DNA of 64,000 bases from Pandoraea communis (GTDB taxonomy: Bacteria; Pseudomonadota; Gammaproteobacteria; Burkholderiales; Burkholderiaceae), in NCBI RefSeq assembly GCF_902459745.1, contig NZ_CABPSJ010000006.1:248001-312000 (forward strand). Reading direction: 5' to 3'. The notes beneath the pieces were generated by a model that worked only from the letters and a program-made list of their open reading frames with translations, had not been told where the DNA came from and did no database searches. This document shows positions 40,493 to 50,990 of this stretch, in pieces (the stretch's first letter is position 1; the number at the start of each line of letters is the position of its first letter). A program made the translations under genes and the position numbers.

Positions 40493-41113
40493 TTACTTGC
40501 CGCCGGCGAGTTGCTGGTTACGCTCGGTCAGGAACTTGATCAGGCCATCGACGCCCGATTGATTGACCTTCTCCGAGAACTGATTGCGGTACGTCTGGAT
40601 GAGCCAGGCGCCCAGCACGTTCAGGTCGTACAGCTTCCATTCGCCGCTGGCCGTCTTGTACAGGCGGTAGTCCAGTTCGACCGGCTGACCGTTGTTGATG
40701 ACATCGGTGTAGACCACGGCGTCGGTGTCGCTCGGCTGAGCGCGGAACGGCTTGTAGTTGACCTGCTGGTCACGAATCTGCGCAATGGCGCCTGCATACG
40801 TGCGCAGCAGCAACATCTTGAACTGCTCCGTCAGTTGCTGACGCTGAGCTTCGGTCGCCGTTGCCCAAGCGCGGCCCGTCGCCAATTGCGTGGTCCGCTT
40901 GAAGTCGGCGTGCGGCATGATCTTCTGCTCGACCAGCTTGGTGATGCTGTTCAGATCGCCCTTCTGGATGTTCGGATCGTTCTTGGCGGCGGTCATGACT
41001 TCGGTCACGGTCTGCTTGACCAGCACGTCCGGGGCCTGCGCCTGCGCCATGGCAGAGCCGGCAGCGGTGTAAGTCATGAACGCCATGACGGGAATGAGCC
41101 AGAACTTCTTCAT
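40493..41113 (-). CDS. mlaC: Periplasmic phospholipid-binding protein MlaC
   Basis: A 206-residue protein with a signal peptide (KKFWLIPVMAFMTYTAAGSAMA, roughly residues 2-23) and the Ttg2 fold, including KIMPHADF and a VELDYRLYK strand. It shuttles phospholipid between MlaA and MlaD. The long upstream open frame is not used. Confidence 0.94.
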   Translation of the reverse strand: MKKFWLIPVMAFMTYTAAGSAMAQAQAPDVLVKQTVTEVMTAAKNDPNIQKGDLNSITKLVEQKIMPHADFKRTTQLATGRAWATATEAQRQQLTEQFKMLLLRTYAGAIAQIRDQQVNYKPFRAQPSDTDAVVYTDVINNGQPVELDYRLYKTASGEWKLYDLNVLGAWLIQTYRNQFSEKVNQSGVDGLIKFLTERNQQLAGGK

Positions 41114-41300
41114 TGTGGACTTCCTCTTTCGAGTAACGAGTGTTGCGAGATTGGATACCCGCGTCGTGTCTTGAGTTCTCGGAATGACGGCAGTGTCGTG
41201 TAACAAACTGTTGCCCGAAGGGCCTGCCGACGGCGCCCCGGCGAGCGGGGCGCGCTTCATATATGCGGATCGGCGCCGAACTGCGCTCGATCTGCGTCGA

Positions 41301-42209
41301 TCAACGATGGAACGGCAGGCCACCCGGGACCAACTTTCCGGGCACCGGCGAGCCTTGCGGCGCTTCCGGCTCGCCTTGCACGCCCGAGGCCGGTGCCGGT
41401 GCCGGTGCGCTTGCGCCCGACGCGGGCGCAGCCGGCATCGGCTGTCCGCTCTTGCCGCCAGCGGCAGCCCCTGCGGCACCCGCTGCGTCCCCTTCGTCCT
41501 CGTAGTTCGGCAGCGTGGCATCACCCGATGCGCCGCCATTGATCAGGTACTTGCGACGCGCCAGATAGGCGTCCCGCGTGAACGAGTACGGATCGAGTGC
41601 GGCAGCTTCCAGCAGGTTCGATGCGTCGAGCAGGTTCGCCCGCGTGTTCACCAGACGCACGCCAAAGAGCGAGTAGCTCACCCAGTCCGGCCTGATGTAA
41701 GACGTCGGATCGATGACCATGTTGCCGGCCATGCCGACGGTGTCGCGCACGGTGCTCGGCCCGAGCAACGGCAGCACGAGGTACGGACCGTCAGGCAAGC
41801 CCCACTTGCCCAGCGTCACGCCGAAATCCTGGCTGTGCTTCGGCAGCCCGGCCGGCGTTGCGAAGTCGAACAGACCGCCCACGCCGAAGAACGTGTTGAT
41901 CGTCAGGCGCATCAGATCCTGCGCGGCGGCCGTGATCTCCAACTGCAACAGATTGTTGGCGAAGTTGTACACATCGCCCACGTTCGAGAAGAAGTTCGTG
42001 ACCATATCGCGTGCCGGATCCGGCACCGCGTAGCGGTAGCCCTTGGCTACCGGCACCAGGACAGCCTTGTCGAGCGTGTCATTGAACGTATACATCGAAC
42101 GGTTGAAACCTTCGATGGGGTCGGCGGCATTCGGGTTGGTGACAGTGGCGCAGCCTGCCAGCGTCATCGCGCCGGCGGCCAGCACTACCGAAGTACGGAA
42201 GCGGGTCAT
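41301..42209 (-). CDS. mlaA: Outer-membrane lipoprotein MlaA (VacJ)
   Basis: A 302-residue lipoprotein: lipobox TLAGC in the first 20 residues, DPIEGFNRSMYTFND start and the FFGVGGLFDFA and GPYLVLPLLGPST segments of VacJ. It takes phospholipid from the outer leaflet. The tail after residue 235 is rich in Gly, Ala and Pro and probably disordered. It lies inside the mla operon here, unlike in E. coli. Confidence 0.95.
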   Translation of the reverse strand: MTRFRTSVVLAAGAMTLAGCATVTNPNAADPIEGFNRSMYTFNDTLDKAVLVPVAKGYRYAVPDPARDMVTNFFSNVGDVYNFANNLLQLEITAAAQDLMRLTINTFFGVGGLFDFATPAGLPKHSQDFGVTLGKWGLPDGPYLVLPLLGPSTVRDTVGMAGNMVIDPTSYIRPDWVSYSLFGVRLVNTRANLLDASNLLEAAALDPYSFTRDAYLARRKYLINGGASGDATLPNYEDEGDAAGAAGAAAGGKSGQPMPAAPASGASAPAPAPASGVQGEPEAPQGSPVPGKLVPGGLPFHR

Positions 42210-42213
42210 TCTT

Positions 42214-42768
42214 TTATTTTCCTTGGTTTACCGTTGCTGCCCCTTGCGCCGGTGCTGCCGCAGGAGTTGCTGGCGCCGGCGCAGCCGATGCACCGCCCGC
42301 CTGGGCGCCACCGGCATCCGCCGCCTTGTTGTACAAGAACTGGCCGATCAGATTTTCCAACACGATGGCGGATTGCGTGAGCGTGATCGTATCACCGCCC
42401 TTGAGCATCTGATCGTCACCGCCGGGCTCAAGGCCGATGTATTGCTCGCCGAGCAGACCCGAGGTCAGGATCTTCGCCGACGAGTCCTTCGGAAACTGAT
42501 ACTGCGCATCGATATTGAGCGTGACATCGGCCAGATAACGCTTGTCGTCGAATCTGATCGACGCCACGCGACCGACCACCACGCCCGCGCTCTTGACCGG
42601 CGCGCGCGGCTTGAGACCACCGATGTTGTCGAAGCGCACCGTTACCGGATACGTACTCGAGAACGACAGCGAACTCATGTTGCCCGCCTTGAGTGCGAGG
42701 AATAGCAGTGCTGCAAATCCGAGAACCACGAACAGGCCGACCCAGAAGTCGAGGGGGTGTTTTTTCAT
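42214..42768 (-). CDS. mlaD: MCE-family protein MlaD
   Basis: A 184-residue MCE protein with one N-terminal membrane helix (FWVGLFVVLGFAALLFLALK) and one MCE domain (about 38-120, with GLKPRAPVKSAGVVVGRV). It forms the hexameric ring of the transporter. The C-terminal tail of Ala, Pro and Gly is low complexity. Confidence 0.95.
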   Translation of the reverse strand: MKKHPLDFWVGLFVVLGFAALLFLALKAGNMSSLSFSSTYPVTVRFDNIGGLKPRAPVKSAGVVVGRVASIRFDDKRYLADVTLNIDAQYQFPKDSSAKILTSGLLGEQYIGLEPGGDDQMLKGGDTITLTQSAIVLENLIGQFLYNKAADAGGAQAGGASAAPAPATPAAAPAQGAATVNQGK

Positions 42769-42821
42769 TGTGTCAGTGTGCGCAAACTGTCTGTCTATGT
42801 CTTGGCAGGCACGTTGGCCCG

Positions 42822-43589
42822 TTAGCTGAACATGAGGGCCGTGAGCAGGAAGTCGAGGCCGAGCACGGCCAGCGACGCTTGCACCACCGTGCGCGTAGTC
42901 GCACGCGACACGCCCTCCGGTGTCGGATGCGCCTCGAACCCCTGATACAGCGCGATAAATGTGACGGCAATGCCGAACACGATGCTCTTGATGACGCCGT
43001 TGGCGACGTCTGCCCACACGTCCACGCCGCCTTGCATCTGCGACCAGAACGCGCCGGAGTCCACGCCGATCAATTGCACGCCGACCAGGTAACCGCCAAA
43101 AATACCCACGGCCGAGAAGATCGCCGCAAGAATCGGCATGGCGATCACGCCCGCCCAGAAACGCGGGGCCACCACACGTGCGATCGGATCGATCGCCATC
43201 ATTTCCATGGCGGTCAGTTGTTCGCCCGCCTTCATCAGGCCAATTTCGGCCGTGAGCGAAGTGCCGGCGCGTCCGGCAAATAGCAACGCCGCCACCACCG
43301 GGCCCAGCTCACGCACCAGCGAGAGCGCCACAAGCAGCCCCAGCGCCTGTTCCGAGCCGTACTTGTTGAGTGTGTAATAGCCTTGCAAGCCCAGCACGAA
43401 GCCGACGAACAGGCCCGAGACGGCAATGATGACGAACGAATAGTTGCCCAGAAAATGCACCTGGTCGGTCACCAGACGAGGCCGGCGCAACAGCGCGCCG
43501 CTCGAGCGAAGCATGCGCAGGAACAAGCGTGCGCCGTAGCCGACTCGCTCAACGTGGCCGCGAACAAAACTGCCAATGGCGGTGATCAT
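42822..43589 (-). CDS. mlaE: MlaE permease
   Basis: A 255-residue membrane subunit of the MlaFEDB complex, with five hydrophobic segments and the conserved [24 protein letters not shown] region. Its ATG overlaps the mlaF stop by four bases. Confidence 0.96.
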   Translation of the reverse strand: MITAIGSFVRGHVERVGYGARLFLRMLRSSGALLRRPRLVTDQVHFLGNYSFVIIAVSGLFVGFVLGLQGYYTLNKYGSEQALGLLVALSLVRELGPVVAALLFAGRAGTSLTAEIGLMKAGEQLTAMEMMAIDPIARVVAPRFWAGVIAMPILAAIFSAVGIFGGYLVGVQLIGVDSGAFWSQMQGGVDVWADVANGVIKSIVFGIAVTFIALYQGFEAHPTPEGVSRATTRTVVQASLAVLGLDFLLTALMFS

Positions 43590-44404
43590 GCACGCGCTCC
43601 GATACCGAAATCTTCCGCCAGCGGTGGTGCGGGATACTGAAACTTCACAGGGCCGTCCGGCTGCGCGTCGATGAACTGGCGCACCGTCGGGTCATTCGAG
43701 GCACGCAGCGCGTCGGGCTCACCCTCCGCCGCAATGCGGCCTTCGCTAATGAAATAGATGTAGTCGGCGATGGTGAACGTCTCCGCAACATCGTGCGAAA
43801 CAATGATGGACGTGGCGCCCAGCGCATCGTTGAGCTTGCGAATCAAATTCGCCGTAATGCCCATCGAGATCGGGTCCAGACCGGTGAACGGCTCGTCGTA
43901 CATGATCAGGTCCGGGTCCAGCGCCATCGTGCGTGCAAGCGCTACCCGGCGCGCCATCCCGCCCGAGATCTCGGCCGGCTTCATGTCGCGTGCGCCACGC
44001 AGCCCGACCGCGTTGAGCTTCATCAGCACAAGATCGCGAATGAGTGCTTCATCGAGCCGGGTGTGTTCGCGTAGCGGGAACGCCACATTGTCGAACACCG
44101 TCATGTCAGTGAAGAGCGCACCGAACTGGAACAGCATGCCCATGCGGCGACGCAGCCGGTACCAGCCGTTGTGGTCGAGCGAGGCAACATCGGTGCCGTC
44201 GAAATCGACTGTGCCCCGGCTGGCATGGACGAGCCCGCCGATCAGGCGCAATACCGTTGTCTTGCCACAACCCGAGCCCCCCATGACGGCAACGACCTTG
44301 CCGCGGGGAAACCGCATATTCAACCCGGAAAGCACCAGACGTTCGCCGTAACCAAAGCTGACGTCGCGCAATTCGAGCAAATTTTCCGGATTCGGGGTAG
44401 GCAC
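43586..44404 (-). CDS. mlaF: MlaF ATPase
   Basis: A 272-residue ABC ATPase: Walker [10 protein letters not shown] (42-50), signature ISGGMARR, Walker [13 protein letters not shown]. First gene of mlaFEDACB, which keeps the outer membrane asymmetric. Divergent from the GNAT gene. Confidence 0.96.
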   Translation of the reverse strand: MPTPNPENLLELRDVSFGYGERLVLSGLNMRFPRGKVVAVMGGSGCGKTTVLRLIGGLVHASRGTVDFDGTDVASLDHNGWYRLRRRMGMLFQFGALFTDMTVFDNVAFPLREHTRLDEALIRDLVLMKLNAVGLRGARDMKPAEISGGMARRVALARTMALDPDLIMYDEPFTGLDPISMGITANLIRKLNDALGATSIIVSHDVAETFTIADYIYFISEGRIAAEGEPDALRASNDPTVRQFIDAQPDGPVKFQYPAPPLAEDFGIGARA

Positions 44405-44667
44405 GTTTCGGGTCTTATAGTGCGGCGCAAAACGCCAATTATAGGGGGGAATGCAAATCGATGCCGCCCAACCAGGGTGGGCGAAAGCGGGGATCGGTGC
44501 AGCCCCGCGGCATTCTACAGCGCCTTGGCATATTCGCGCCGACGCGTTCCGAAGTGCGCAACAGACAGAAAACGTAACCGCGGCAAGGACTTACCAATGC
44601 CGTTGTCTGCATAGGTGTTGTGCGGTTGCTACAATATGGCGTTTCACGCAATAAGCCATTGACCCGG

Positions 44668-45240
44668 ATGTCCCGCGCCACCCCATCGTCTTCCCGCCCC
44701 CATCAGACGCAGCCTACGGAGATGCCGAAGTTTCGGATTCGTCCGATGCTACCCGGCGATATTTCCCAGGTGTTGACGGTGCAGGCGCAAGCCTATCGCG
44801 ATCCGATGCATGAGTCGGAAGCCACGCTGGCCTCGCGGCTCACGTTGTCGGCGTCCACCTGCTGGGTCGCGGTCGACGCCGACTCGGCGCCTGCCCCGGT
44901 GGCCGGCTACCTGTTCACGCACCCCTGGCGCATCGCTGCCCCGCCGCCGCTGGACACGGTCCTCGACGCCCTGCCCGATGCGCCCGACTGCTGGTATGTG
45001 CACGATATGGCGCTCGCCCCCCGCACGCGCGGCGCGGGTGTCGCCAGTCAACTCTATGCCGTCGCGCTGGCGTCGGCGCAGTCGCTGGGGTTGCGTGCAT
45101 CGGCGCTTGTCGCGGTACAGCAATCGCAAGGGTTCTGGGCGCGCTTCGGTTATGCCGCCGCGGCGGATGTCTCACCGCTCATTGCCGCCAAGCTGGCCGG
45201 GTACGGCGATGGGGCGGTGTTCATGACACGCAACTTGTAG
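44668..45240 (+). CDS. GNAT-family N-acetyltransferase
   Basis: A 190-residue GNAT protein. The acetyl-CoA loop is in PRTRGAGVASQLY and the fold ends in the usual FWARFGYA segment. Substrate unknown. Starts at 44620, 44668 and 44722 are possible; 44722 (MPKFRIRP) begins at the domain itself but its GGAG is too close. It is divergent from mlaF and convergent with thiE. Confidence 0.8.
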   Translation: MSRATPSSSRPHQTQPTEMPKFRIRPMLPGDISQVLTVQAQAYRDPMHESEATLASRLTLSASTCWVAVDADSAPAPVAGYLFTHPWRIAAPPPLDTVLDALPDAPDCWYVHDMALAPRTRGAGVASQLYAVALASAQSLGLRASALVAVQQSQGFWARFGYAAAADVSPLIAAKLAGYGDGAVFMTRNL

Positions 45241-45253
45241 CCTCCAGTCTGCG

Positions 45254-46450
45254 TCACACGCGCCGCGCAAATTCCCGCTGCATTCCTTGCACCGCTGCCA
45301 CGACATCGACGGCTTCCGTCACCGCACGCACGACCGCCGTGCATCCCACGCCCGTATCGAGCACCTGTGCGAGATTGGCCGCATCGATGCCGCCAATCGC
45401 CACCAGCGGGTAATGCGGGGCGATCAATTTCACATACCGCGCCAGCTTCGCAAGCCCCTGCGGCGCCGTTGCGATCACCTTGGTCGTCGTGGGGAACACG
45501 GCGCCGACCGCCAGATAGCTTGGCCGGAAGTGATGCGCCGCGAGAATCTCATAATAGCCATGCGTGCTGATACCCAGCCGCATGCCGCTCGCAAACAGCG
45601 CCGCCACCTCGTCGGCCGAGAGCGCCGCCATGTCTTCCTGCCCGAGATGAACACCGTACGCGTTCGCCTGCGCCGCCTCGCGCCAGTGGTCGTTGATGAA
45701 CCATGCGCTGTCGTGCGTCACGCGACGCCCGGCGGCCACGGTCCGCTCGATCTCCGAACGCAGCGTGGGGTGCGCCGGGTTCTTGATGCGCAATTGAACG
45801 GTGCCAACCTGAAGATCGGCCATGCGTTCGCACCAGGCCGCATCGGGCAACACCGGATACAGGCCGAGGCGTGACGGGCATGCCGGGAAGCGGCCGGGCG
45901 ACGGCACCTGTCCAAGCACAGCAGGGAAAGTCTCGAGCAAAGTCGGCCATGCCCCCAGCGTGTTCTCATCTTCCGGGCGCGCATGGCTGCCGTCGGTGCG
46001 CCAGGCTCGGGCCAGCACGAGCGCGTCGTGCGGCGCGAAGCCGCAGTCGAGAAACGCGGCGAACGCGGGGAAGAAGGCGGGATCGTCCACACCCGCCACA
46101 CGATAGATCGCGTCATGCGTGTACAGCGTGTCTTGCACATGCCCCCCGTGCGCGAGCGCGTGCGAACACAACACGACGGCACCCTCCGCACGCCAGACGT
46201 CGATCTGCACCGATGCGGCTGTGCCCACCTCACCTTGCGGCGAGAGCGGCCACCAGACCACGTCACCTCGACCTGCGCCGGCCGGCGTCTGTGCATGCAG
46301 ACGCCAATGCGGCGCCGTGTTGTCCGAGGGCCACGGCGCGAGCCGCGCGCGAATGTCGGCAGCGGCCTGCTGCCACGCCATGGCAAGCGGCGCGTCGGCG
46401 GGCAGGCATTGCACGTGCGACAACGGGGCGGCGCCGGTATGCGTCGTCAT
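45254..46450 (-). CDS. thiE: Thiamine-phosphate synthase with N-terminal extension
   Basis: A 398-residue protein, about twice the usual ThiE. The C-terminal half (from about 193) is the ThiE TIM barrel: VQLRIKNP, HLGQEDM, IGGIDAANL. It joins the pyrimidine and thiazole phosphates. The N-terminal 190 residues show a weak likeness to the end of ThiD-type kinases (a C-terminal helix like FLDCGFAPHDALVLARAW) but the kinase motifs are absent, so it looks decayed or repurposed. AAGGAA precedes the ATG. Last gene of thiOSGE. Confidence 0.93.
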   Translation of the reverse strand: MTTHTGAAPLSHVQCLPADAPLAMAWQQAAADIRARLAPWPSDNTAPHWRLHAQTPAGAGRGDVVWWPLSPQGEVGTAASVQIDVWRAEGAVVLCSHALAHGGHVQDTLYTHDAIYRVAGVDDPAFFPAFAAFLDCGFAPHDALVLARAWRTDGSHARPEDENTLGAWPTLLETFPAVLGQVPSPGRFPACPSRLGLYPVLPDAAWCERMADLQVGTVQLRIKNPAHPTLRSEIERTVAAGRRVTHDSAWFINDHWREAAQANAYGVHLGQEDMAALSADEVAALFASGMRLGISTHGYYEILAAHHFRPSYLAVGAVFPTTTKVIATAPQGLAKLARYVKLIAPHYPLVAIGGIDAANLAQVLDTGVGCTAVVRAVTEAVDVVAAVQGMQREFARRV

Positions 46451-46488
46451 GAAATTTCCTTGTGATTCGGGCTAGCGGCGAACGACGT

Positions 46489-47334
46489 TCAGACGCCCGT
46501 CTGATGCCAGAACGGCACACCGACCACCGGCGTGCTGGCTTCGGCGCTCTCGCGTTCGGCCATCGGCCCGGCGAGCCACGCGGCACGCCCTGCCTTGATC
46601 GCAGCGGCAAACGCCCCGGCCATCTCCACCGGTTGCGCGGCGAGCGCCACGGCGGTGTTGAGCAGCGCACCGTCGTAGCCCCACTCCATCACCTGACAGG
46701 CGTGCGACGGCAGACCGAGGCCTGCATCGACGATCAAGGGCGTGTCCGGCAGACGATCGCGCAGGAGCCGCAAACCGTAGGGATTGATCACCCCCTTACC
46801 GGTGCCGATCGGCGCCCCCCAAGGCATCAGCGCCTGACAGCCGACGTCGAGCAGACGGCGGCACAGCACCAGATCTTCCGTGCAATACGGCAGCACCTTG
46901 AAGCCATCGCGAATCAATTGCTCGGCGGCCGTCACCAGACCGAACGGATCGGGCTGGAGCGTGTAGTCGTCGCCGATCAGTTCGAGCTTGATCCAGTCGG
47001 TTTCGAAGACTTCGCGCGCCATTTGCGCCGTCGTTATCGCTTCCTGCACTGAATGGCAACCCGCCGTATTGGGCAGCACCGGCACCGCGAGACGGCGCAG
47101 CGTCTCCCAGAAAGGGCCTTCCGAGGCCTGCGCCCCCGTGCCCGACAGTTGACGGCGCAACGCCACCGTCACCATGCCCGGACGGGCCGCGTCAATGGAA
47201 TCGCTCAGCACTTGCAGCGACGGATAGCGCGCCGTGCCGAGCAGGAAACGGCTGCCAAAGCGGGTGTCGTACAGCGTGAGCGCGTCGCGCGCGCTGCCTG
47301 CAGCCACGTTGGCCGATTCGGTGAATGCGTTCAT
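46489..47334 (-). CDS. thiG: Thiazole synthase
   Basis: A 281-residue TIM-barrel enzyme that builds the thiazole from DXP, dehydroglycine and ThiS thiocarboxylate. The Schiff-base lysine is in WIKLELIGD and the phosphate loop in [14 protein letters not shown] 47334 is preferred over the frame from 47364. It follows thiS directly. Confidence 0.96.
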   Translation of the reverse strand: MNAFTESANVAAGSARDALTLYDTRFGSRFLLGTARYPSLQVLSDSIDAARPGMVTVALRRQLSGTGAQASEGPFWETLRRLAVPVLPNTAGCHSVQEAITTAQMAREVFETDWIKLELIGDDYTLQPDPFGLVTAAEQLIRDGFKVLPYCTEDLVLCRRLLDVGCQALMPWGAPIGTGKGVINPYGLRLLRDRLPDTPLIVDAGLGLPSHACQVMEWGYDGALLNTAVALAAQPVEMAGAFAAAIKAGRAAWLAGPMAERESAEASTPVVGVPFWHQTGV

Positions 47335-47335
47335 T

Positions 47336-47533
47336 TCAGCCTCCGGCCACCGGTTGCACGACATCGATCTTGTCGCCCTGCGCGAGCGAACGCGCGGCGT
47401 ATTGCGTCTTGGGTACGAATTGCCCGTTGATCGCCGCGGCGAACGGCGGCTTGGCGCCGTAGGCGACCAGCGCCTCGGCCAGCGTCGCCGTCTCGGCCAC
47501 GCTCAGTGTCTGTTGATTGATATGGATGTCCAT
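47336..47533 (-). CDS. thiS: Sulfur carrier protein ThiS
   Basis: A 65-residue ubiquitin-like protein ending in the GG that is thiocarboxylated. It follows thiO by 16 bases. The longer upstream frame is ignored. Confidence 0.93.
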   Translation of the reverse strand: MDIHINQQTLSVAETATLAEALVAYGAKPPFAAAINGQFVPKTQYAARSLAQGDKIDVVQPVAGG

Positions 47534-47549
47534 CGCGTACAGCTCCCTC

Positions 47550-48692
47550 TCATCCGTGCCGGAACAGGTCCGGCCACGGCCGGCTCGCTCGCCACGTCTC
47601 CCAGTCGAACGCATGGCCAACGCCCACTTGCCCGCCAGTCGATTGCATCAACGCCTGCGCCAGCGCGCAAGCTTCTCCCGTGACTGCCGGCGCCAGCAAA
47701 TAGCCGTGCCGGTACAAGCCGTTCACCCGCAGCAGCCGCGCACCGTCCCACTGCACGCGCGGCAGGTGGTCGGGCAGCGCGGGGCGGCAGTTGACGTTCA
47801 ATTCGATAATGCGCGCCTCGCCGAACGCCGGGGTCAGCGAATGCGCCGCCGAGAGCAGTTCGAGCGCCGAGCGCACGGTCATCGGCGACATGTCTTCCGA
47901 CTCGAGTTCGGTCGCCCCGATCACATACAGATCGTTTTCCTTGGGCGCGATGTAGATCGGATAACGCGGATGCAGCAACCGTACCGGCCGGCGTAATCCG
48001 ACACCTGGCGCGTGAATGCGTACCACTTCGCCACGCACGCCGCGCAGGCGCGTGAGCACACCGCGCGCACCCAGCCCGCGGCAATCGATGACGAGACCGG
48101 CGTCGGGGTAGGCCCCCTCGGCGATCTCCGTATGCCAATGCAGTTCCGCCCCGGCTTTGGCGAGCCCCGCCGCCAGCGCACGCAGCAGTTGACGGTTATC
48201 GAGCTGGCCCTCGTTCGGCAGCAACCAGCCCTCCTGAAAACGCCCGGCAAGCGCGGGCTCGACCTCGCTCAATTGCGCACCCGTCACCCGCTCGACACCA
48301 CCGCGCAGCAATGCCGGCGGGGCATTCGCGCGCATGCGGCGGTCGAACATGACAGCTTCGGCACGGTCGGGCTGATGCCACACGACCAGCGTGCCGTTAC
48401 GTTGGAAGAAGACGTGCTCAGGCAGGCCGTCGATCAACGACGGCCAGCGCTCGAGGCCCGCCGCGCCCATCTCGACGATGCTCGGTTCGGCCACGGCGGC
48501 CTCGGCCAGCGGCGCGAGCATGGCGGCCGCGACCCAGCCGGCCGCAGACGACCCGTCGGCGTCGCCGCGCTCGAACAGCGCCACGCGCGCACCGGCGCGG
48601 ATCAGTTGCCAGGCGAGAAGACGGCCGGACAGCCCGCCGCCAAGGATGGCGACGTCAGGACGGGAAGCGGAACGGGAAGTGGATGCGCTCAT
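47550..48692 (-). CDS. thiO: Glycine oxidase ThiO
   Basis: A 380-residue FAD enzyme (Rossmann motif ILGGGLSGRLLA, residues about 16-27) that makes dehydroglycine for the thiazole ring. The C-terminal LRVNGLYRHGYLLAP segment is typical. It is the first gene after the TPP riboswitch. ATG 48692 is preferred over 48731. Confidence 0.94.
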   Translation of the reverse strand: MSASTSRSASRPDVAILGGGLSGRLLAWQLIRAGARVALFERGDADGSSAAGWVAAAMLAPLAEAAVAEPSIVEMGAAGLERWPSLIDGLPEHVFFQRNGTLVVWHQPDRAEAVMFDRRMRANAPPALLRGGVERVTGAQLSEVEPALAGRFQEGWLLPNEGQLDNRQLLRALAAGLAKAGAELHWHTEIAEGAYPDAGLVIDCRGLGARGVLTRLRGVRGEVVRIHAPGVGLRRPVRLLHPRYPIYIAPKENDLYVIGATELESEDMSPMTVRSALELLSAAHSLTPAFGEARIIELNVNCRPALPDHLPRVQWDGARLLRVNGLYRHGYLLAPAVTGEACALAQALMQSTGGQVGVGHAFDWETWRASRPWPDLFRHG

Positions 48693-49190
48693 ACGCGCAC
48701 TGCCGCGCAAGCCGTCACGGCGCGCAGGCACTCAGGGGAACACGAAGGAATTTGTGGAAGGCAGCGCATGGGGTCCTTTCCTCATGAAAGCAAAAGGACG
48801 AAACGGTGTTGGACACCTTACCCCACTGGAGGAGTCGGAAACTTCCCACGCCGGTATTACCCGGGTCGGGTGCAAAGGGTCTCTCTCAGCCCCGTGACAT
48901 CGTTACGCATGGTCAACACCCGCGTCCGGCACGGAGCACCCCTGTTTCGCCCGCAGTCATTACAACATAGATGCCGACGCCCGTGCAAGCTAGGTTTCCG
49001 GCCGGTTGCACGTCCGTTGCGTCTCGTTTTTTGACGAATCTTCCGAGTCTTGTAACGACACGTAAACTGAATGTCGACGTGACGCGAGTCCCGGGCTGGA
49101 ATTCGTGCAACGCAGCATCGGGAACTGAGGTCAAATGAGCCGTTGCCCCCAAAACACGTTGCACCACTGCGGCAGCGCCGCCAGACGATC
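48693..49190. other. Divergent intergenic region thiO / ABC transporter
   Basis: About 500 bases that hold the TPP riboswitch and, by position, the promoter of the thi operon and that of the plus-strand transporter. Apart from the riboswitch I see no defined element. Confidence 0.5.
48838..48948 (-). promoter_or_regulatory. TPP riboswitch (THI element)
   Basis: On the minus strand the conserved CTGAGA of the aptamer stands between paired segments: P1 GAAAC/GTTTC, P2 GGGGT/ACCC, an extended P3 CTCCGTG/CACGGGG, and the P4/P5 arm with CCCGGGTAATACCGG. It lies 146 bases upstream of thiO and should turn the operon off when thiamine pyrophosphate is plentiful. No clear terminator follows, so control may be at translation. 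Confidence 0.93.
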
Positions 49191-50990
49191 ATGGTTCACA
49201 CGCCGAAGCCTCCCCAATCTCCCAACGTGCCGCCGGCCGGCGACCCTATCGCGCCCGCGCCCAAACCGCCAAAGCACCCCACGGCCTGGCAATTGATCCG
49301 GCCTTACTGGATCTCGGAGAAGCGTTGGGAGGGACGCCGGTTGCTCGCCCTCGTCGTGGTGCTCAACCTTGCGGTCGTGTTCATCAACGTGCGCCTGAAC
49401 GCGTGGAACGCCGGCTTCTACGATGCCCTGGATAAGCGCGACTGGCCCGTCTTCAAGTCTTCGCTCGCCGAGTTCGCGATACTCGCCTTCAGCTTCATCA
49501 TCATCGCCACGTTCCGCACCTACTTCCGGCAGATGCTCGAAATCCGGTGGCGGCAATGGGTAACGGATACGAACCTGGCGAAGTGGTTTGCCCATCAGGC
49601 GTATTACCGCATCGAACGCGATCATCTCGCCGACAACCCCGACCAACGTATTTCGGAAGACATCCGCACGCTCGTGAGTTCGTCGCTGGCGCTCTCGCTC
49701 GATTTGCTGACGACACTCGTCTCACTGTTCTCGTTCATCACGATTCTGTGGACGATCTCGGGCGCGGTGTCGTTCGCGCTGGGCGGCATGAACATCACGA
49801 TTCCCGGCTACATGGTCTGGGTCGCGGCGCTATACGCCGTCGTGGGTTCGTACTTCATCTTCAAGGTCGGCCGCCCGCTCGTCGGGCTGAGCTATCGGCA
49901 GCAGCAGGTGGAAGCGGATTTTCGTTTTCTGCTGGTGCGTCTGCGCGAGTCGGCCGAGCAGGTCGCCCTCTATCGTGGCGAAGGCGCCGAGTTGTCGCGC
50001 CTGAAGGCGGCCTTCGGCGCCGTGCGCGACAACTGGTGGCAGATCATGGTCGTGACGAAGCGCCTGATCTTCGCGAACTCGATTTATGCGCAGATCGCCA
50101 TCGTCTTCCCGATCATGGCGGCCGCGCCGCGCTACTTCGCAGGCGCATTCACGCTCGGCGTGCTCATGCGGATCATCGACGCCTTCGGGCAGGTGAGCGA
50201 CGGCTTCTCGTGGTTCGTGAACAGTTTCGCGACCCTGGCCGACTGGAAGGCGACGGTCAATCGTCTGCGCGAATTCACACGTGTGATCGACGAACCGCCG
50301 CAGGTGCCGCGCGAGGGCGCGATCTCCATCGTGACGGCGAGCAGTTCGACGTCCCCCGCGTATGCGGCGACCGATCTGCATCTCGCGCTTCCCAACGGCG
50401 CACCGCTCGCGGTGGCCGGATCGTTCGCCTTCACGCCGGGCTCACGGTGGCTCATCCGCGGCCGCTCGGGCTGCGGCAAGAGCACCATGCTGCGCGCACT
50501 CGCCGGGCTGTGGCCCTTCGGCAGCGGCCGCATCGAAGTTCCCGCCAACGCCCGCGTACTGTTCCTCTCGCAGCAAAGCTATCTCCCCATCGACACGCTG
50601 AAGGCCGCGCTGGCGTTCCCCTCGCCGCCCGACACGTTCAGCGACGCCGAGTGCCGCGCGGCGCTGACTGCCGTCAATCTCGGCCAATACAATGACGCGT
50701 TGCAAACGGTCGCGCACTGGGCGCGGCGGCTCTCGGGCGGCGAACAGCAGCGGATCGCCGCCGCACGCGCCTTGCTTCAGAAACCCGATTACCTGTTCCT
50801 CGACGAAGCGACCAGCGCACTCGACGTGGAGACCGAGGAAGCCGTGTACGAAGCCCTGCACGCGCATCTGCCCGGCACCATGATGGTCAGCGTGGCGCAT
50901 CGCGAAACACTCGGACGCTTTCATCAGCACACCATGACACTGCATGCAACCAACGACATCGAGCGCTCACGGGTGGTCGGCGCCGCCTAG
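49191..50990 (+). CDS. ABC transporter, SbmA/BacA-like membrane domain fused to ATPase
   Basis: A 599-residue half transporter of the YddA/ABCD type: an N-terminal membrane domain with about five hydrophobic segments (SbmA/BacA-like, with LRLNAWNAGFYDALDKRDW-type start and NPDQRISED) and a C-terminal ATPase with Walker A GRSGCGKST, signature LSGGEQQR and Walker B YLFLDEATSALD. Relatives move peptides, cobalamin or very-long-chain fatty acids. Substrate is unknown. It stands alone. The start at 49191 is preferred to the upstream frame from 49143. Confidence 0.85.
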   Translation: MVHTPKPPQSPNVPPAGDPIAPAPKPPKHPTAWQLIRPYWISEKRWEGRRLLALVVVLNLAVVFINVRLNAWNAGFYDALDKRDWPVFKSSLAEFAILAFSFIIIATFRTYFRQMLEIRWRQWVTDTNLAKWFAHQAYYRIERDHLADNPDQRISEDIRTLVSSSLALSLDLLTTLVSLFSFITILWTISGAVSFALGGMNITIPGYMVWVAALYAVVGSYFIFKVGRPLVGLSYRQQQVEADFRFLLVRLRESAEQVALYRGEGAELSRLKAAFGAVRDNWWQIMVVTKRLIFANSIYAQIAIVFPIMAAAPRYFAGAFTLGVLMRIIDAFGQVSDGFSWFVNSFATLADWKATVNRLREFTRVIDEPPQVPREGAISIVTASSSTSPAYAATDLHLALPNGAPLAVAGSFAFTPGSRWLIRGRSGCGKSTMLRALAGLWPFGSGRIEVPANARVLFLSQQSYLPIDTLKAALAFPSPPDTFSDAECRAALTAVNLGQYNDALQTVAHWARRLSGGEQQRIAAARALLQKPDYLFLDEATSALDVETEEAVYEALHAHLPGTMMVSVAHRETLGRFHQHTMTLHATNDIERSRVVGAA

